In this document: piece by piece, positions 31,431 through 42,400 of the stretch
Layout of the letters: every line of letters starts with the position of its first letter
Position numbering within the stretch: the first letter of the stretch is position 1
Assembly (NCBI GenBank): GCA_965240325.2
Contig: OZ251246.1
Coordinates: 558,001-622,000 of the forward strand
Direction of reading: 5' to 3'
Length of the DNA stretch: 64,000 nt
From: Rebecca billardiae RCC1528
Taxonomy: Eukaryota > Haptophyta
Notes under the pieces: model-generated
Database searches by the model: none
What the model saw: the letters and a program-made list of their open reading frames with translations, nothing else
Told to the model about the DNA's origin: nothing
Made by a program: the position numbers and the translations under genes

Positions 31431-31835
31431 GGAAACACGTCACAACCGGCATCAGTGCATGGCCATGGCCGTGTACAGCCCCGCGTGGGCCACCAAGGTC
31501 ATGCCATCCACTGCTCTGCCAGCTCGCAACGTGCGTCAATGCTGACGACAACTCTGGTCGAGAAGAAGTTGCTTCTTGAGTTCTGTCACAGTGGTGCACA
31601 CGGCATCAGTGGACGTCCCCATGACTACGGATGCGGACCAACCGTGCCCGCCAGCTTGCGTAGCGAAGACATCACGAGACGCCACGGAGCGACATCCGAC
31701 GCGTAGAGCCCTTCGCGCACGCGGCGGGGGCGGACACGCTGGCCGCCGACAGAGCTCGCCCGCTCCCCGACATGCCTGACAAGTGGGGTCACATACGCAC
31801 GCTGAAGCTGTCACGCCGTGGCAAATAGGGCGTAG
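31296..31835. promoter_or_regulatory. Divergent promoter region between methyltransferase and monooxygenase
   Basis: The two genes are head to head, so this stretch must hold both promoters if both are expressed. Its outer parts belong to the inverted repeat; the ~280-bp centre (31431-31711) is unique. No core promoter element is clear. Confidence 0.4.
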
Positions 31836-32068
31836 ATGGGCGCATGCGATCGCCCGATCGTGATCGCCGCCTCGCGCCGCGCTCAACTCATCCCTGCGCT
31901 CGGCCGCGAGCAGACTCGGGCGCAGTCAACCCCCTCGAAGCGGGCGGCCGCCGCGGGCGCGGGCGACTTGCAGCCGCAGGCGGAGGAAGCCGATGCGCGC
32001 GCGGTCGCCGGGCGCTCAAAGGCGCGCATGGGTCCGAGCCATCCCGCCCGCGCGGCGCGCGCCGCCCA
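31712..32068 (+). repeat. Inverted repeat, right arm (monooxygenase side)
   Basis: Partner of 31068-31430. From the ATG at 31836 it stays open in the monooxygenase frame, encoding a peptide (MGACDRPIVIAASRRAQLIP) like that of the other arm (MGAHDRPITIAASRRARLIP). Confidence 0.85.
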
Positions 32069-32201
32069 AGTCACGCATATCTCGGTCCGCACGTCGGCCA
32101 CGCGCCCACCTGTTCGCCATCCTTCCGCCAGTCCGCCACCAGCCGGGGCGCCTGGCGGCGGAACAACACCCCGTGGAACGGGTGGAGTGCGCGGAAGTGA
32201 A

Positions 32202-33851
32202 ATGGCCACAGCCTTCAGCCTGCACCAGTCCTGCAGCGGAGTAGGGCTGCAGGCTGCAGCCCGGACTCTCCCGCGGATGCGAAGCCGCGAGATGGCGCGC
32301 GCCTTGCCCGAGCGCACGTTTGCGCTCATCGTCGGCGGCGGGCCCGTCGGGCTGTACACCTCGCTGCTGCTTTCGCGGTACGGCGTGCCGCACGTGCTCG
32401 CCGAGCGCCGCGCCGATGTCTCCACGCACCCGCGCGCCCACCTCATCAACACGCGCTCGATGGAGCTGATGCGACAGGTGGGGCTGGAGGACGCGCTGCA
32501 CGCGCTCTCGCCGCCGCCCGAGCAGTGGCGGTTCTTCCGGTACGCCGAGTCGCTCACCGGGCGCGAGCTCGCGTGCATTGACCACTTCGGCCTGCGCAGC
32601 TGGGCCGAGCTGCTCGCCGCGAGCCCAAGCCGGCTGCTGCATCTCTCGTTGCCGCAGCTGCAGCGCACGCTGCTCGGAGCAGCGCTGGACGCGTCCGAGC
32701 GCTTCGGGCACGCGACGATCGTGCGCGAGGCGGAGGTCGTCGGGATCGAGCCGCTCGAGCCGCCCGCGCGCACCGCCGACGGCGCCGCGCTCCGCGTCGC
32801 CGTGCGCCACGCGGGCCGCACGCACGAGCTCGCGTGCGCGCACGTCGTCGCGGCCGATGGCTCGGCCAGCCTCATCCGCCGTGCGGCGGGCATCGGGCTG
32901 TCGGCCGCGGGCGGGCGGGCGGCGCCGGACGTGGCGCCGACGCGCGTGGCGAGCCCGCCGGGCCCCGCCGCGCACCGCACCGTCGACACGGAGCTCGTCC
33001 TCGAGCACTTTGACTCCGTCCACTTCCGATGCCCAGCGCTCGCGCAGAGAGTAGCGCGCCGCGCGGCGATGCTCTACTTTGTCTTCAACGCCGACGTGAT
33101 CGCGGTGCTCGTGGCGCACGACATCGAGGCGGGCGAGTGGGTGGCGCAGCTGCCCAAGTTCCCCGTCCACGTGCCCGCGCCGCGCCGCGCGGCCGGCGCG
33201 GCCCGCGCCCCGCCGCCCTCGCCCGCGCCGCCCGCGCTTCCACGGCAGGAGGTGGCCCGACTCCTCCGCGCATGCATCGGCGACCCGTCGGTTCCGTTCG
33301 AGATCCTCGACGTGCGGCCGTGGCGCATGGTCGCCGCGGTCGCCGACGCGTTCGGCACGCCGCCGCGCTCGCGATCGGACGCGGCGGCACCGCCCGATCT
33401 CGACGGCCAAGACGACGCGCTCGCGGGCCGCGTGCACCTGGCCGGTGACGCGGCGCACCAATTCCCGCCCTCCGGCGGCTTTGGGATGAACACAGGACTG
33501 CACGACGCGCACGCGCTGTGCTGGCGCGTGGCGTACGCGCAGCGCGCGCACGAGCTCGGCGTCGACGCCGGCGCCCACGGCGGCGGCGGCGCGGCGGTTC
33601 TGCGCGCCTACGGCGCGGAGCGCCGGCCGGTCGCGCTGGCAGCCGCCGAGCTGGCCGTCGTGAATTATTCCAAAGGGTTGAGGGTGCCGGCTGCACTCGG
33701 GCTGGAGCACGGCTGGCTGCGCGGCGCGGTGCGCGCGGCGGGCGTGGCCGCGTCTGCGCTGCCGCCCGCCGCGCGCGGCCTCGCGCAGGGCGCAGTGGAC
33801 GCGTTCGCCGCGATCGGCCGCCAGCCCCTGCGCCTCCTGCGCGATGGCGGC

Positions 33852-33889
<38 letters not shown>

Positions 33890-34817
33890 CGGCGGCGGCC
33901 GGGTCTCGGCGGGCGCCGCAGCCGAAAGGGCCGGCTCGGAGCGGAGCGGTGTGCTGAGCTTCCCGGCGGCGCGGCTGCGCAAGCTGCGCGAGCTGGTCGA
34001 AGGGTGCCACGGGCTGCCTATGCTCTTTCCCCACGCAGAGCTCGGCACCTGCTACAACTACCCGTCGTCACCCGAAGGTGTCAGCGCGCCCGACAGCGCG
34101 CACGGCCGCCCGTCCGACTCAGCGGCGGCGCGCTCCGCGGATGGCGTGCAGCAGTATGCGCCAAGCGGCCGGCCGGGCGCGCGGCTGCCGCACGGCTGGC
34201 TCCTCGGCCCGCCGCCCGCGGCGACCTTCGCTCCGCACGGGAGCCACGAGCTCGCGGCCGCGCTGGAGGCCCCACCGGTCAAACTCTCCAGCCTCGACCT
34301 GCTCCAGGTGTCCACCCACCACTGCACGCCGCCACGGCTGCTGCTGCTGTGCGCGCAGCGGCACGGCCCGAGCTGGGCGGCCGCCGCCGCGGCCTTGCCC
34401 GCGCCAGTGGCCGAGCTCGTGCGCGTCGTCGCCATCGCGCGCGGCGCCGGCGCCGACGAGGCGGGCGCCTCGCTCGATCGGCGATGGCCCGTCTACGCGG
34501 ACGTTGACGGAGCGTTCTTAGCGGCCGCACAGCTGCCGGCCTCGGGCGGCGCGCTGCTGGTCCGGCCTGACGGACACATCGGCTGGCGAGCCGAGTCGCT
34601 CGCGCCGAGCGCGTCAGCGACGGGTGAGCACTCGAGCGGCAGCTCGCCAACGCCCGCCGGGGATGGCGCCGCGCTGCCTCGATCAGCGACGGCGGCGGTG
34701 GTGGCCAGTCCGTGCGACACGGGTGTCATGAGCGCCGCGCTCCTCGCCGCCGTGCACGATGTGATGCGGTTCGGTGGGCAGCCAAGTGCCCAGTGGCGTG
34801 GCCCTGTGCCGCATTAG
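32202..34817 (+). CDS. Class A FAD-dependent aromatic monooxygenase (phenol hydroxylase-like)
   Basis: Flavoprotein that hydroxylates an aromatic or polyketide substrate with NAD(P)H and O2. There are 871 residues in one exon. Dinucleotide-binding motif IVGGGPVGLYTSLLLSRYGV with Glu at the end of the second strand; DG motif VVAADGSASLIRRAAG; GD motif HLAGDAAHQFPPSGGFGMNT that contacts FAD ribityl; and LHDAHALCWRVA. The C-terminus has the thioredoxin-like domain of the phenol hydroxylase/PgaE group, ending ALLVRPDGHIGWRAE. A poly-Gly tract (33846-33898) and a low-complexity insert at ~34080-34160 make it longer than the usual ~550-650. Residues 1-25 (MATAFSLHQS...) could be a targeting peptide; starts at 32277 or, inside the inverted repeat, at 31836 are alternatives. 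It is divergent to the methyltransferase, so hydroxylation followed by methylation of one product is possible (inference). Confidence 0.88.
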
Positions 34818-36661
34818 TCACCGCGCGTGAGTGACGACATGCACATATGCCGCTGCTTGAGCCGCCGCCTGCAGCCTCGGCGAACCATATTAATTTTCGC
34901 GCGCGGAACGGCGCTGTCGCGGATCCGCGGAACGCGGCCCGAACCAGCAGCCTGCCGGCAGGCTGAGGACGGTGAGGCGCGCGGTGTGCCACGCGCGGTG
35001 TAGTCGATATCGCGTCACCGTCGAATATTATTATATATGCGTATATATATATATATGTCTAGCCACTCCGCCATGCCCGGCTCGCACAAGGCGTCGGGTA
35101 CGAATGGACTCTGGAGCTGGATGGTCGCGGCGCGCGGCGTCGTGGAGTAGACAGACCACGATGATCAATCATGGAACGATCAGGTTAGCTATGTTGGGAT
35201 TTGAGCAACGAACGACAGCGGGCGCTGGCAGCGGCGTGGCGGTTGAGCTGCTGCCCGAGGTCGTTCCCGAGAGCGAAGCCTGATCGATCCGATGTGAGCG
35301 GTAACCAACCGAGTCCTGCAGGTGCGCCGCTGTGGGCCAGATTGGCAGCGCACCAGGACTCCTGCGCGCGGCGGTGCGCGCGGGACAACGCAGGAATGCC
35401 GTGCGAGCCGGATTCTTGGCGTCGCTCATAGACACTCAGTTATAGGTTCCCTATAACGCCACATATATAGCAGATTCGTATATATATAGCATATCAATAT
35501 ATATATATATATATACATGTATATGCAGTATAGTTATATATATTGGTGAGATCGTCGTCATTACTCGTCAGTCTCAGAGTCATTGAATACTGACACTGCT
35601 GTCAGTGCTGACGAAGTCCTCACTGACGAGCGGCTCCAGCCACAGTCAGGGACGTCCACTGACCCTTAACCCTATGGGGGGTTGCATTTAGACGAACCCC
35701 TGGGAGCCAGGGAGCGATGAGGGTACCAATCGAAAGACCTCCGGGGCGGCGGACGAAGTAACGTAGTCCTCATCGAAGTAATCGACGTCTTCTCACGCCT
35801 CGACGTGTTTGAACGCGTCGTCACAGTCGAACACGGAGGACTCCATCGTGCTGAAAATTTTTTTGGGCTCCCGGACCGGTCTCTCGCACGATGGAGCTCC
35901 GCCGAGCGGGCGAGGAGACGAGACGCCTTGGAGGCCTTGATCCGGGCGCATCCGCTGGTTGGCCGCGGCACCCTGTCGCGCTCGCGCCCCGGGTGCACCT
36001 TCGTGCACTGAGAGTCACCGATGGGCGAGAAGCTGCTCGTCGACTCGAGCAAGCTGCGCGCTGTCCGCGTCGAGCTGCTCGCGCCGGCGGCCACACCTTG
36101 AGCTCGCGGCGGTGCGGGTGTGCGCATGAGCTTGTGGGCTTCGAGCTGCTCGCGCCCCGGGCCGCGCCGTCAGCTCGTGGTGGCACGGGTATGCGCACGA
36201 GCTCGTGCTTGGCTGCAGCTCCTCAGAGGACTGCCACAGCTGGCTGGCTCAGAGTTTGTTCGACGAGTGCTGAGGTGCGGTGTGGCCTGCGCGGTGCGCC
36301 GCAGCGGTCAATGCGTTGCTCGATCCTGCAGTGCACTACGTCTTGACTCGCGAGGGAGGCGCCGATATCGGGGCTGTGTGCAATGCGTCATGGCCGCTCG
36401 GCGCAGAGCCGACGCCGCACGACGCAGCCCTCAGCCAACACCAGTCACCAGCGAACACGGTCTGCTATGCGAATTCTGGCGAGTTGGGGCCTTATTGAGG
36501 CGTATTTGGTCCTTCGATCGGCTGGGGGGAGCCCCCCCCAGACCCCCCCAGAGAGTCTGAATGCACCCCTGCTAGACGTCCCGGACAGTGACCGGAGCCG
36601 AGCCTGACGAAGCCTGGGCGAGCGATAACAGTGTTGTCACGCCCACGGCAGCCGCTGATGC
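34818..36661. other. Intergenic region with possible gene remnant
   Basis: TA-rich runs lie at 35030-35055 and 35470-35545. On the minus strand around 36008-35672 a protein-like frame is interrupted by a TGA (see separate entry). Frames on the plus strand at 35.9-36.6 kb look spurious. Confidence 0.45.
35672..36008 (-). pseudogene. Possible gene remnant or unspliced exon pair
   Basis: On the minus strand, KKIFSTMESSVFDCDDAFKH is followed by VEA, a TGA at ~35793-35795, and then in the same frame EDVDYFDEDYVTSSAAPEVF up to a TAA near 35690. Both halves have acidic, aromatic composition unlike the surrounding Arg/Ala-rich noise. The TGA sits in GGCGTGAGAAGAC, which could be a splice donor (GTGAGA). 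This could be a decayed gene, a missed intron, or chance; no homologue is recognised. Confidence 0.25.
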
Positions 36662-37558
36662 TCACGATGCCAGAGCGCCACCACTCACGCCCTCGCTGCC
36701 GAGCGAGCCGTCGTCGGGCACGCCGTACTTCCGCCGCAGCCACCGCTCGCGCAGCGCGTCGAGCACCGTGCCGCCGCGGAACGTGTGCAGCCACGCGTTG
36801 AACTTGGTCGCCGTGCGCGTCTTGACGACCGTACTCACAAAGGAGTTGAGCGTCTCGAAGCGTCGGCCGGCGACGCTCGCAGGGGCGTCGCGGTGGGTGG
36901 TGAGGGAGCCATCCGCGGAGAGTTCGGCCGAGGCGACGTCGCCCACCCCGGGGATGCACACGGTGAGCACGTCGCCCGCGCGGAGCACTGGCGGGCCCGG
37001 GGGCGCCGCGCTGCCGTCCGGAGTGCCGTCTGAGCCCAACATATCACTCAGCGCGACGTTGAGAGTGAGGCGCTCCTTGCGCCGCTCGGCTGGCGAGAGC
37101 TCCTCGAAGAGCTGGTCGAAGATCTCCGTGGTTTTCCGCGGGCGCGGCACCTCGCCCGCGGCCGGATCGGGCTCACGCCCGTTCCAGATGGCCCTCTTGA
37201 GGCCGCAGCCTGAGTCGCCGCCGGATGCAGTGGTGGGCAGCGTCCTGCCTGGCGGAGCATTTTGGAGGTGCGCGCGGGGCTCGGGGCCGAGGGGCGGGGA
37301 CGGGGCAGCATCGTCGTCCGCGTCGAGTCCCCCCGAGCCCCGTGGCCCCGCCTCCGCCCGGCGTGCTCTGGTCACCCGCTGCGGCCGAGGAGGCTCGGGT
37401 GAGCGCGGCCGGGCGCGCGCTCGCCGCGCAACTGGCTTGGCACCGGTGTCGTCAGCGAGGGCCCGTGATCGGGCAAGCCCGAGCGCCTCGAGTTGCTCCT
37501 TGTTGCGCCTGATGTTTTCCTGTCGCGCCTGCTCGTACTCGCTTAAGGGCTCCGACAT
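36662..37558 (-). CDS. Nuclear protein with RAMA-like C-terminal domain (tentative)
   Basis: Single-exon protein of 298 residues starting MSEPLSEYEQARQENIRRNK. The motif Y-E-x-x-R-x-x-N-I-x-R-N-x-x-x-L-x-x-L-G-L at the N-terminus recurs in algal and plant nuclear proteins (WDR76-like and others). A basic, disordered middle (ARRARARPRSPEPPRPQRVT) suggests nuclear import. The C-terminus (about residues 195-280: LRAGDVLTVCIPG, ADGSLTTHRD, FETLNSFVSTVV, KFNAWLHTFRGGTVLDALRE) has the order of elements of RAMA-type domains, which accompany restriction/DNA-modification and chromatin proteins. This is pattern matching by eye and needs a profile search. An in-frame GTG at 37630 is ignored. The antisense 730-codon frame is rejected. 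Confidence 0.6.
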   Translation of the reverse strand: MSEPLSEYEQARQENIRRNKEQLEALGLARSRALADDTGAKPVARRARARPRSPEPPRPQRVTRARRAEAGPRGSGGLDADDDAAPSPPLGPEPRAHLQNAPPGRTLPTTASGGDSGCGLKRAIWNGREPDPAAGEVPRPRKTTEIFDQLFEELSPAERRKERLTLNVALSDMLGSDGTPDGSAAPPGPPVLRAGDVLTVCIPGVGDVASAELSADGSLTTHRDAPASVAGRRFETLNSFVSTVVKTRTATKFNAWLHTFRGGTVLDALRERWLRRKYGVPDDGSLGSEGVSGGALAS

Positions 37559-37734
37559 GGTGCGGGCGGGGCGACGGTCGCGCCGAGCGACCGAGGCCAA
37601 GGCTGCGGCTGCAGGCTGCTCGCTGCTCACCGGTCAAGCGGATCGGCTCTATCACCGGACCAAGGGTGTCCGGCAGACCGGCACGGACGGCCACCGCCCG
37701 GCCGACGACATCGAGGCCGACCGAGCCGGCCGCG
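37559..37734. promoter_or_regulatory. Short divergent promoter
   Basis: 176 bp separate the start codons of the RAMA-like gene (minus) and the membrane/secreted protein gene (plus). No motif is identified. Confidence 0.4.
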
Positions 37735-38401
37735 ATGAGGCGCTCGCACATAATGATTCTATTGCTCTCCTTCCTGGGCGCGGCGCTCCTCGTCGTCTTC
37801 GTGTCGAGGCGTCAACCGACTCTGGCCAGGAGCCCCCACGGCTTCCCCAATTTCCGGCTGAAAGCGGGCTGCGCACCGCCCGGCAGCGACATCTGGTACA
37901 GCCCTTCACGAGAGACGGACAGGGTGGGCCCGCGGATATTCGAGTGGTGCACCGGCCCATGCGCGGCCATCAGCTTCTACGGCCCATCTCCCGAGGTATG
38001 CTACCGACCCCGCATGCGCCGCGCTCCAGCCACACGTCATCACGCGCATGCGCGCGCACTGATGCGCTGCCGCGATGCCACAGGTTGTCATGCGCGGCTC
38101 CAGCTTGCTCTACAAACGCAGCTGTACGGTGCTACCGAACAACCCGGACGGCACGCCCAACGGTATGTGCCCGCGGCCCATCTCGAACCATAATGGAAGG
38201 GAGCTGCCCAAGAACCAGTCGGGTGACCTCGAGGCGGGCTGCTCCTGGTGGTGTGTGCACGCCGCCGCACCGCTGCGCGGTGGGCTTCGGCCGGAGCGGC
38301 GGCATGCGGCTCATGCGGGTCTTGACGTGGCGTGCGCCGCCCCTCCCGGCATTCTGCGTCTGCCCAGGACGTATGTGCGCACCACCGTCTGTCGCTACTG
38401 A
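37735..38401 (+). CDS. Single-pass membrane or secreted Cys-containing protein, two exons
   Basis: Exons 37735-37995 and 38084-38401, joined across an 88-nt GTATG...ACAG intron in phase 0, give 192 residues. The start MRRSHIMILLLSFLGAALLV is a basic N-terminus plus hydrophobic stretch, that is, a signal anchor or signal peptide, followed by FVSRRQP. The extracytoplasmic part has paired Cys (AGCAPPGSD, FEWCTGPCAA, KRSCTVLP, NGMCPRP, AGCSWWCV) consistent with disulfides. The family is unknown. The end is uncertain: an additional intron from ~38252 to ~38369 (GTGTGTGC ... CCCAG) would keep the frame and remove a low-quality stretch. It is divergent to the RAMA-like gene. Confidence 0.55.
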
Positions 38402-39090
38402 TCCGACAGCAGCGCGCGAGCCGGAGGGGAAGAGAGTGAGGAAGCGCCATACCCAGCGGAATCCGGTGCGGCTCATGTCGCGGAGCAGCGGCAGTCCCTG
38501 TCTGTCGTCTGTCCCGCCGTTCCCGTGGAGTGAAGTGCAACGACGACTAGTTAGCTTGGCGCGACCATGTTCCTTCACATCCGTGATGGGTTGCCACCCG
38601 TGCTGTGATCCAGTCCGTCTGCGTTGCCTCGGCCTTGACTGTTTGAGTGCTGCTCGTCTACTGAGACTCACAGCAGTCACAGACAGTGAATTGGCACCGA
38701 CTAAATACTTATTATTGGTCTTGGGCTCGGGGCGAGTCGGGCAGCTGCCCGCCAAGCCGGGCCAGCCATCGCTGAAGTGATGACATATTTATTATTATAA
38801 TTTTTAAAAGTGGTAACGGCGGGACCGAGTCTCCGAGAGGCGAGAGCGGGAGCCGCTCCACGGCTCCATCGGCGGCACGCGGTCCGTAATATAAGCTACA
38901 CAGTGCAGCAGGCAGGTCTGGTGACCGTAGTCGGCGATGGACTCGCGGTCGTGAGGCGGGGCACGGCCTGACGGCAGGTCCGACTCAACCGATCAAGCTT
39001 AATATGACGCGGTAGTCTGGCATGCGTGGGTCGGCCCTGTCGAACGCGTGGCGTCGCGCGCCCGCCAACCGGCCCGCCCGGTGTTTTACT
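38402..39090. other. Intergenic region
   Basis: No gene. An AT-rich island at 38778-38810 follows the preceding gene; the rest is featureless up to the retrotransposon. Confidence 0.5.
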
Positions 39091-39095
39091 GTTTA

Positions 39096-39959
39096 TATTG
39101 GGATTACCGCAAGCTCCGAGCGTCTCGAGCCCTGCTAAAAGCTCACCGCGCACGACAGGACGGACGCCACCGCGAGGATCACATGCCTCGCGATCTCATC
39201 AGCTCTCAAGCCTCTGAACCTGGCCCTTATTTCCGGCGCTCTTGCGCCGGGCCAAAACAGCGATCGAGCTCCGATCGCTCCTGGGCTCGGGGCGGTAGTA
39301 TCATCGCCGTGCCGACTTACCCAGATTTTGCCGCGATCAGCCAATCGGCGATCGCACCGTCCGTCCTGTTGCCGCTCAACTTTGTACCACTGCTTCTCGT
39401 CCATGTCCGGTGCTGCTCACCTGCTTTCCTTGGACAAATCCAGTGTACCAGCATGACGCCCGCGCTGCTCCGCGCTGCTCCGCGCTGCTCCGCGCTGCTC
39501 CGCGCTGCTCCGCGCTGCTCCGCGCTGCTCCGCGCGCTCCGCGCTGCTCCGCGCTGCTCCGCGCTGCTCCGCGCTGCTCCGCGCGCTCCGCGCTGCTCCG
39601 CGCGCCCCGCGCTGCTCCGCGCTCCCGCGCCGCTGCGCCCGCGCTGCTCCGCGCCCGCGCCGCTGCGCCCGCGCTGCTCCGCGCTCGCGCGTCTGCTGCC
39701 GCGCGCGTCCTGGACGCGCGCGCTGCCAGCCACTGCTCCGCAGCAGCTGCTGCCGCCGGCCCGCCTGATGCGGCGCCAGCCCTGACACCCCAGCGGCAAC
39801 GCCATCTGCTGAGATGCGTGCCCCAGACTGTGCCAGTTCATCCGCACTGCTGCTCTGCAGCAGCTGCGCCGCCGGTCTGCCTGCTGCAGCACCGGCCCTG
39901 ACTCACCGCCGGCGACGCCATCTGCTGAGATGCGCGCCCCTGGCCTCGTCAGCTCAACA
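39096..39959 (-). repeat. LTR (3' LTR of the element)
   Basis: Begins TATTGGGATTACCGCAAGCT and ends GCCTCGTCAGCTCAACA; a copy with no difference that I can see is at 43070-43933. It contains a GCTGCTCCGC microsatellite at about 39467-39680. Confidence 0.95.
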
Positions 39960-40468
39960 CCCCCCCTCGACAGCCATAGCCGCGAGCGAGTAGCGCCGCT
40001 CATCGCGCGCGCGTCGGGTGTCGCACACCATGATGGCGTCGACGTGCCACTCAAACGTAGCAGCGTCGTCCGTCGCCTTCGTCATGATGTCGGCGTGGTA
40101 CATTGACCTCACGCCACGTACTCCGCCTCCGTCGAGCTCAGCTGGGCCATAACCTGCAGCCCGCTGCTGTGCCACGACACCGGCGATCCATTGTAGAAGA
40201 CAATGATGCAGCCACCCGTCGACCTCCACCCGGATTCCCCTGGGTTGTTAGACCAAACAGAGTCACCCAAAGTGAGCAAGTCGTCGAGCTCGTCAATCTC
40301 CGCGCGCTGGACCAACGCCTTGTCCGCGTCGGTCAGCCTCGCGCGCGCCGCTGCCTCTGGCAGCCGTATCCGCGTGCTCGCGTTCGTGCCGAATCGCTCG
40401 AGCCCGCCATCGATCGCCTCTGCGACCCGCGGCAACCCGCCCGCATCTGCGCGGCGGTCCCGCGCCAA
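39954..40468 (-). pseudogene. Copia RNase H fragment, frameshifted
   Basis: The minus-strand frame 40468-40109 carries STGGCIIVFYNGSPVSW and AQLSSTEAEYVA, the signature of copia RNase H (TSG...ISW...ALSSTEAEY). The following piece (HADIMTKATDD), the usual LTR-proximal ADxxTK motif, is in another frame (40229-39954), so the protein is broken by at least one frameshift. There is no reverse-transcriptase YVDD upstream. Confidence 0.85.
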
Positions 40469-41221
40469 AGTTGCGCCGGTGGTATCTCATACCACCAGTG
40501 CGACTGCGCCCATGGCGCGCCCGCACCGCCCCGATCGCCGGCCTGCGGCATCGGCGGCTGTGCGCCCGTGCGCCCGCGCTGCTGCGCCCGCGCTGACCCG
40601 CGCCCGCGCTGCTGCGCCCGCGCACCTGTGCTACGCGGCGGCCCGCCAGCATCTGCTGCGGCCCCGCGCCGGGATTCCGTCGGCGGGATCCGACCCTGCC
40701 GACCCAGGCTGTGTCGCTGACGCGCCTGCTCCGCCACGCCCGCCCTGCGGCGTCGGCGTCGACGGCTGTGCGCACGCGCTGCTGCGCCCGCGCGCTGTTC
40801 CGCGCCTGCGCTGCCGCGCCCGTGCGCTGTTCCGCGCCTGCGCTGCCGCGTCTGCGCGCTCCGCGCCCGCGCTGCTGCGCTCGCGCGCTGTTCCGCGCCC
40901 GCGCTGCTGCGCCCGCGCGCTGTTCCGCGCCAGCGCTGCCGCGCCCGCGCGCTGTTCCGCGCCCGCGCTGCCGCGCTCGCGCGCCGACGCCGACGCATCT
41001 GCGTCGCCGTCGTTCCCGACGTCGAACTCCGTCGCGTCGTCGTCACCGGCGTCGGCCGGCGGCTCGCCGCCGTCGCCGTCATCGTCCTGCGCCGCGCGGC
41101 GGCCCGCCAGCATCTGCTGCGGCCCCGCGCCGTGATTCCGCCGGCGGTATCTGACCCTGCCGACCCGGCTGCGTCATCGACGCGCCTGTCCCGCCACGCC
41201 CGCCCTGCGGCGTCGGCGTCG

Positions 41222-41562
41222 ACGGCTGTGCGCCCGCGCTGCTGCACCCGCGCTGTCCCGCGTCCACGCTGCTGCGCCCGCGCCCCGACGTTGACGCATC
41301 TGCGTCGTCGTCGTACCCGACGTCGAACTCTGTCGCGTCGTCATTCCCGGCGTCGGCTGGCTGCTCGCCGCCGTCGCCGTCATCCGCGCCCGCGCTGCTG
41401 CACCCGCGCTGTCCCGCGTCCACGCTGCTGCGCCCGCGCCCCGACGTTGACGCATCTGCGTCGTCGTCGTACCCGACGTCGAACTCTGTCGCGTCGTCAT
41501 TCCCGGCGTCGGCTGGCTGCTCGCCGCCGTCGCCGTCCTCGTCCTCACCGTCGGCGTCACCG
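41222..41562. repeat. Two ~171-bp tandem units inside the retrotransposon
   Basis: The unit starting GCCCGCGCTGCTGCACCCGC and ending in GCTGGCTGCTCGCCGCCGTC occurs twice in succession with almost no difference. A related diverged unit lies at ~40990-41090. Confidence 0.85.
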
Positions 41563-42129
41563 CCGACCGGACGATGTCCGCCGCTTACCGCGGCGCCGTC
41601 ACCATCACCCACGTACGCGCCACCGTCAGGTGCGCCCAGCGACGAGTGCCCCCCCTCGACCAGGTCGGTCTCGTCGATGCGTACGTCACGCAAGTGAAGA
41701 GACGTCCGTCGTCTACACGACATACGTACCAGAGTACGTTGAAGCCACGGAGCTGCTCCGCGCGCGGCGCGCGCTGATCGCCGCCGCCGCTGCCTCCTCC
41801 GCCCTCGCAGCCAGTCGGTATCTCTCCGCCGTCTTGGCCGCCGCCACGATCCCCGCCGTCGCCACCGCCGCCTGAGCCAGGCGATGAGCTTCGTGCGTGG
41901 ACGTGTGGGTGCCGCCGCCACCACCGGGCGTACGACCACCTGGTTCGGTGCGCCCAGCGCCGCCGAGCCACTGCCGCGCGCTGCTGCGCGCACACACGCC
42001 GCACCGGCGTCCTGCGCCGTGCGTGTGCTTCCGACGCCTCAGCGTCGGGTCCCCACCTGCCGCCGAATGATCTCGGCCCGCAGCATGGAATCGAGCTGAA
42101 CCTCCCGGCGTGGGCCGAGTGCCATGCAC

Positions 42130-42400
42130 TGCCCCGCCGTCACCCCGCACTCGCGCCTTGCGCGCGCGCGGATACCGCGACTCAAAGATCGCGCCAGCGC
42201 CGCCGTCTCGGCGGCACTGCCAGCTGCGCCTCGCGTCAGCTGCAGACGTAGTCTCGGCACCGCTGCGCCGCCCCGTCATGATCCCGCGCTCGCGCCTCGC
42301 GCGCGCGCGATTCCCGCGACTCAACAGTCGCGCCAGCGCCGCCATCTCGGTGGCACTGCCAGCTGCGCCTCGCGTCAGCTGCCGGCGTAGGACCAGTGCC
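42130..42400. repeat. Diverged ~136-bp tandem units inside the retrotransposon
   Basis: Two adjacent copies share CGCGCCAGCGCCGCC and GCACTGCCAGCTGCGCCTCG blocks with scattered substitutions. Confidence 0.7.

Noticed and set aside
32016-34034. 672-codon minus-strand frame
   Set aside because: Antisense to the FAD monooxygenase, which has all family motifs.
36588-38780. 730-codon plus-strand frame
   Set aside because: Antisense to the RAMA-like gene and overlapping the two-exon membrane protein in another frame; low-complexity composition and no domain.
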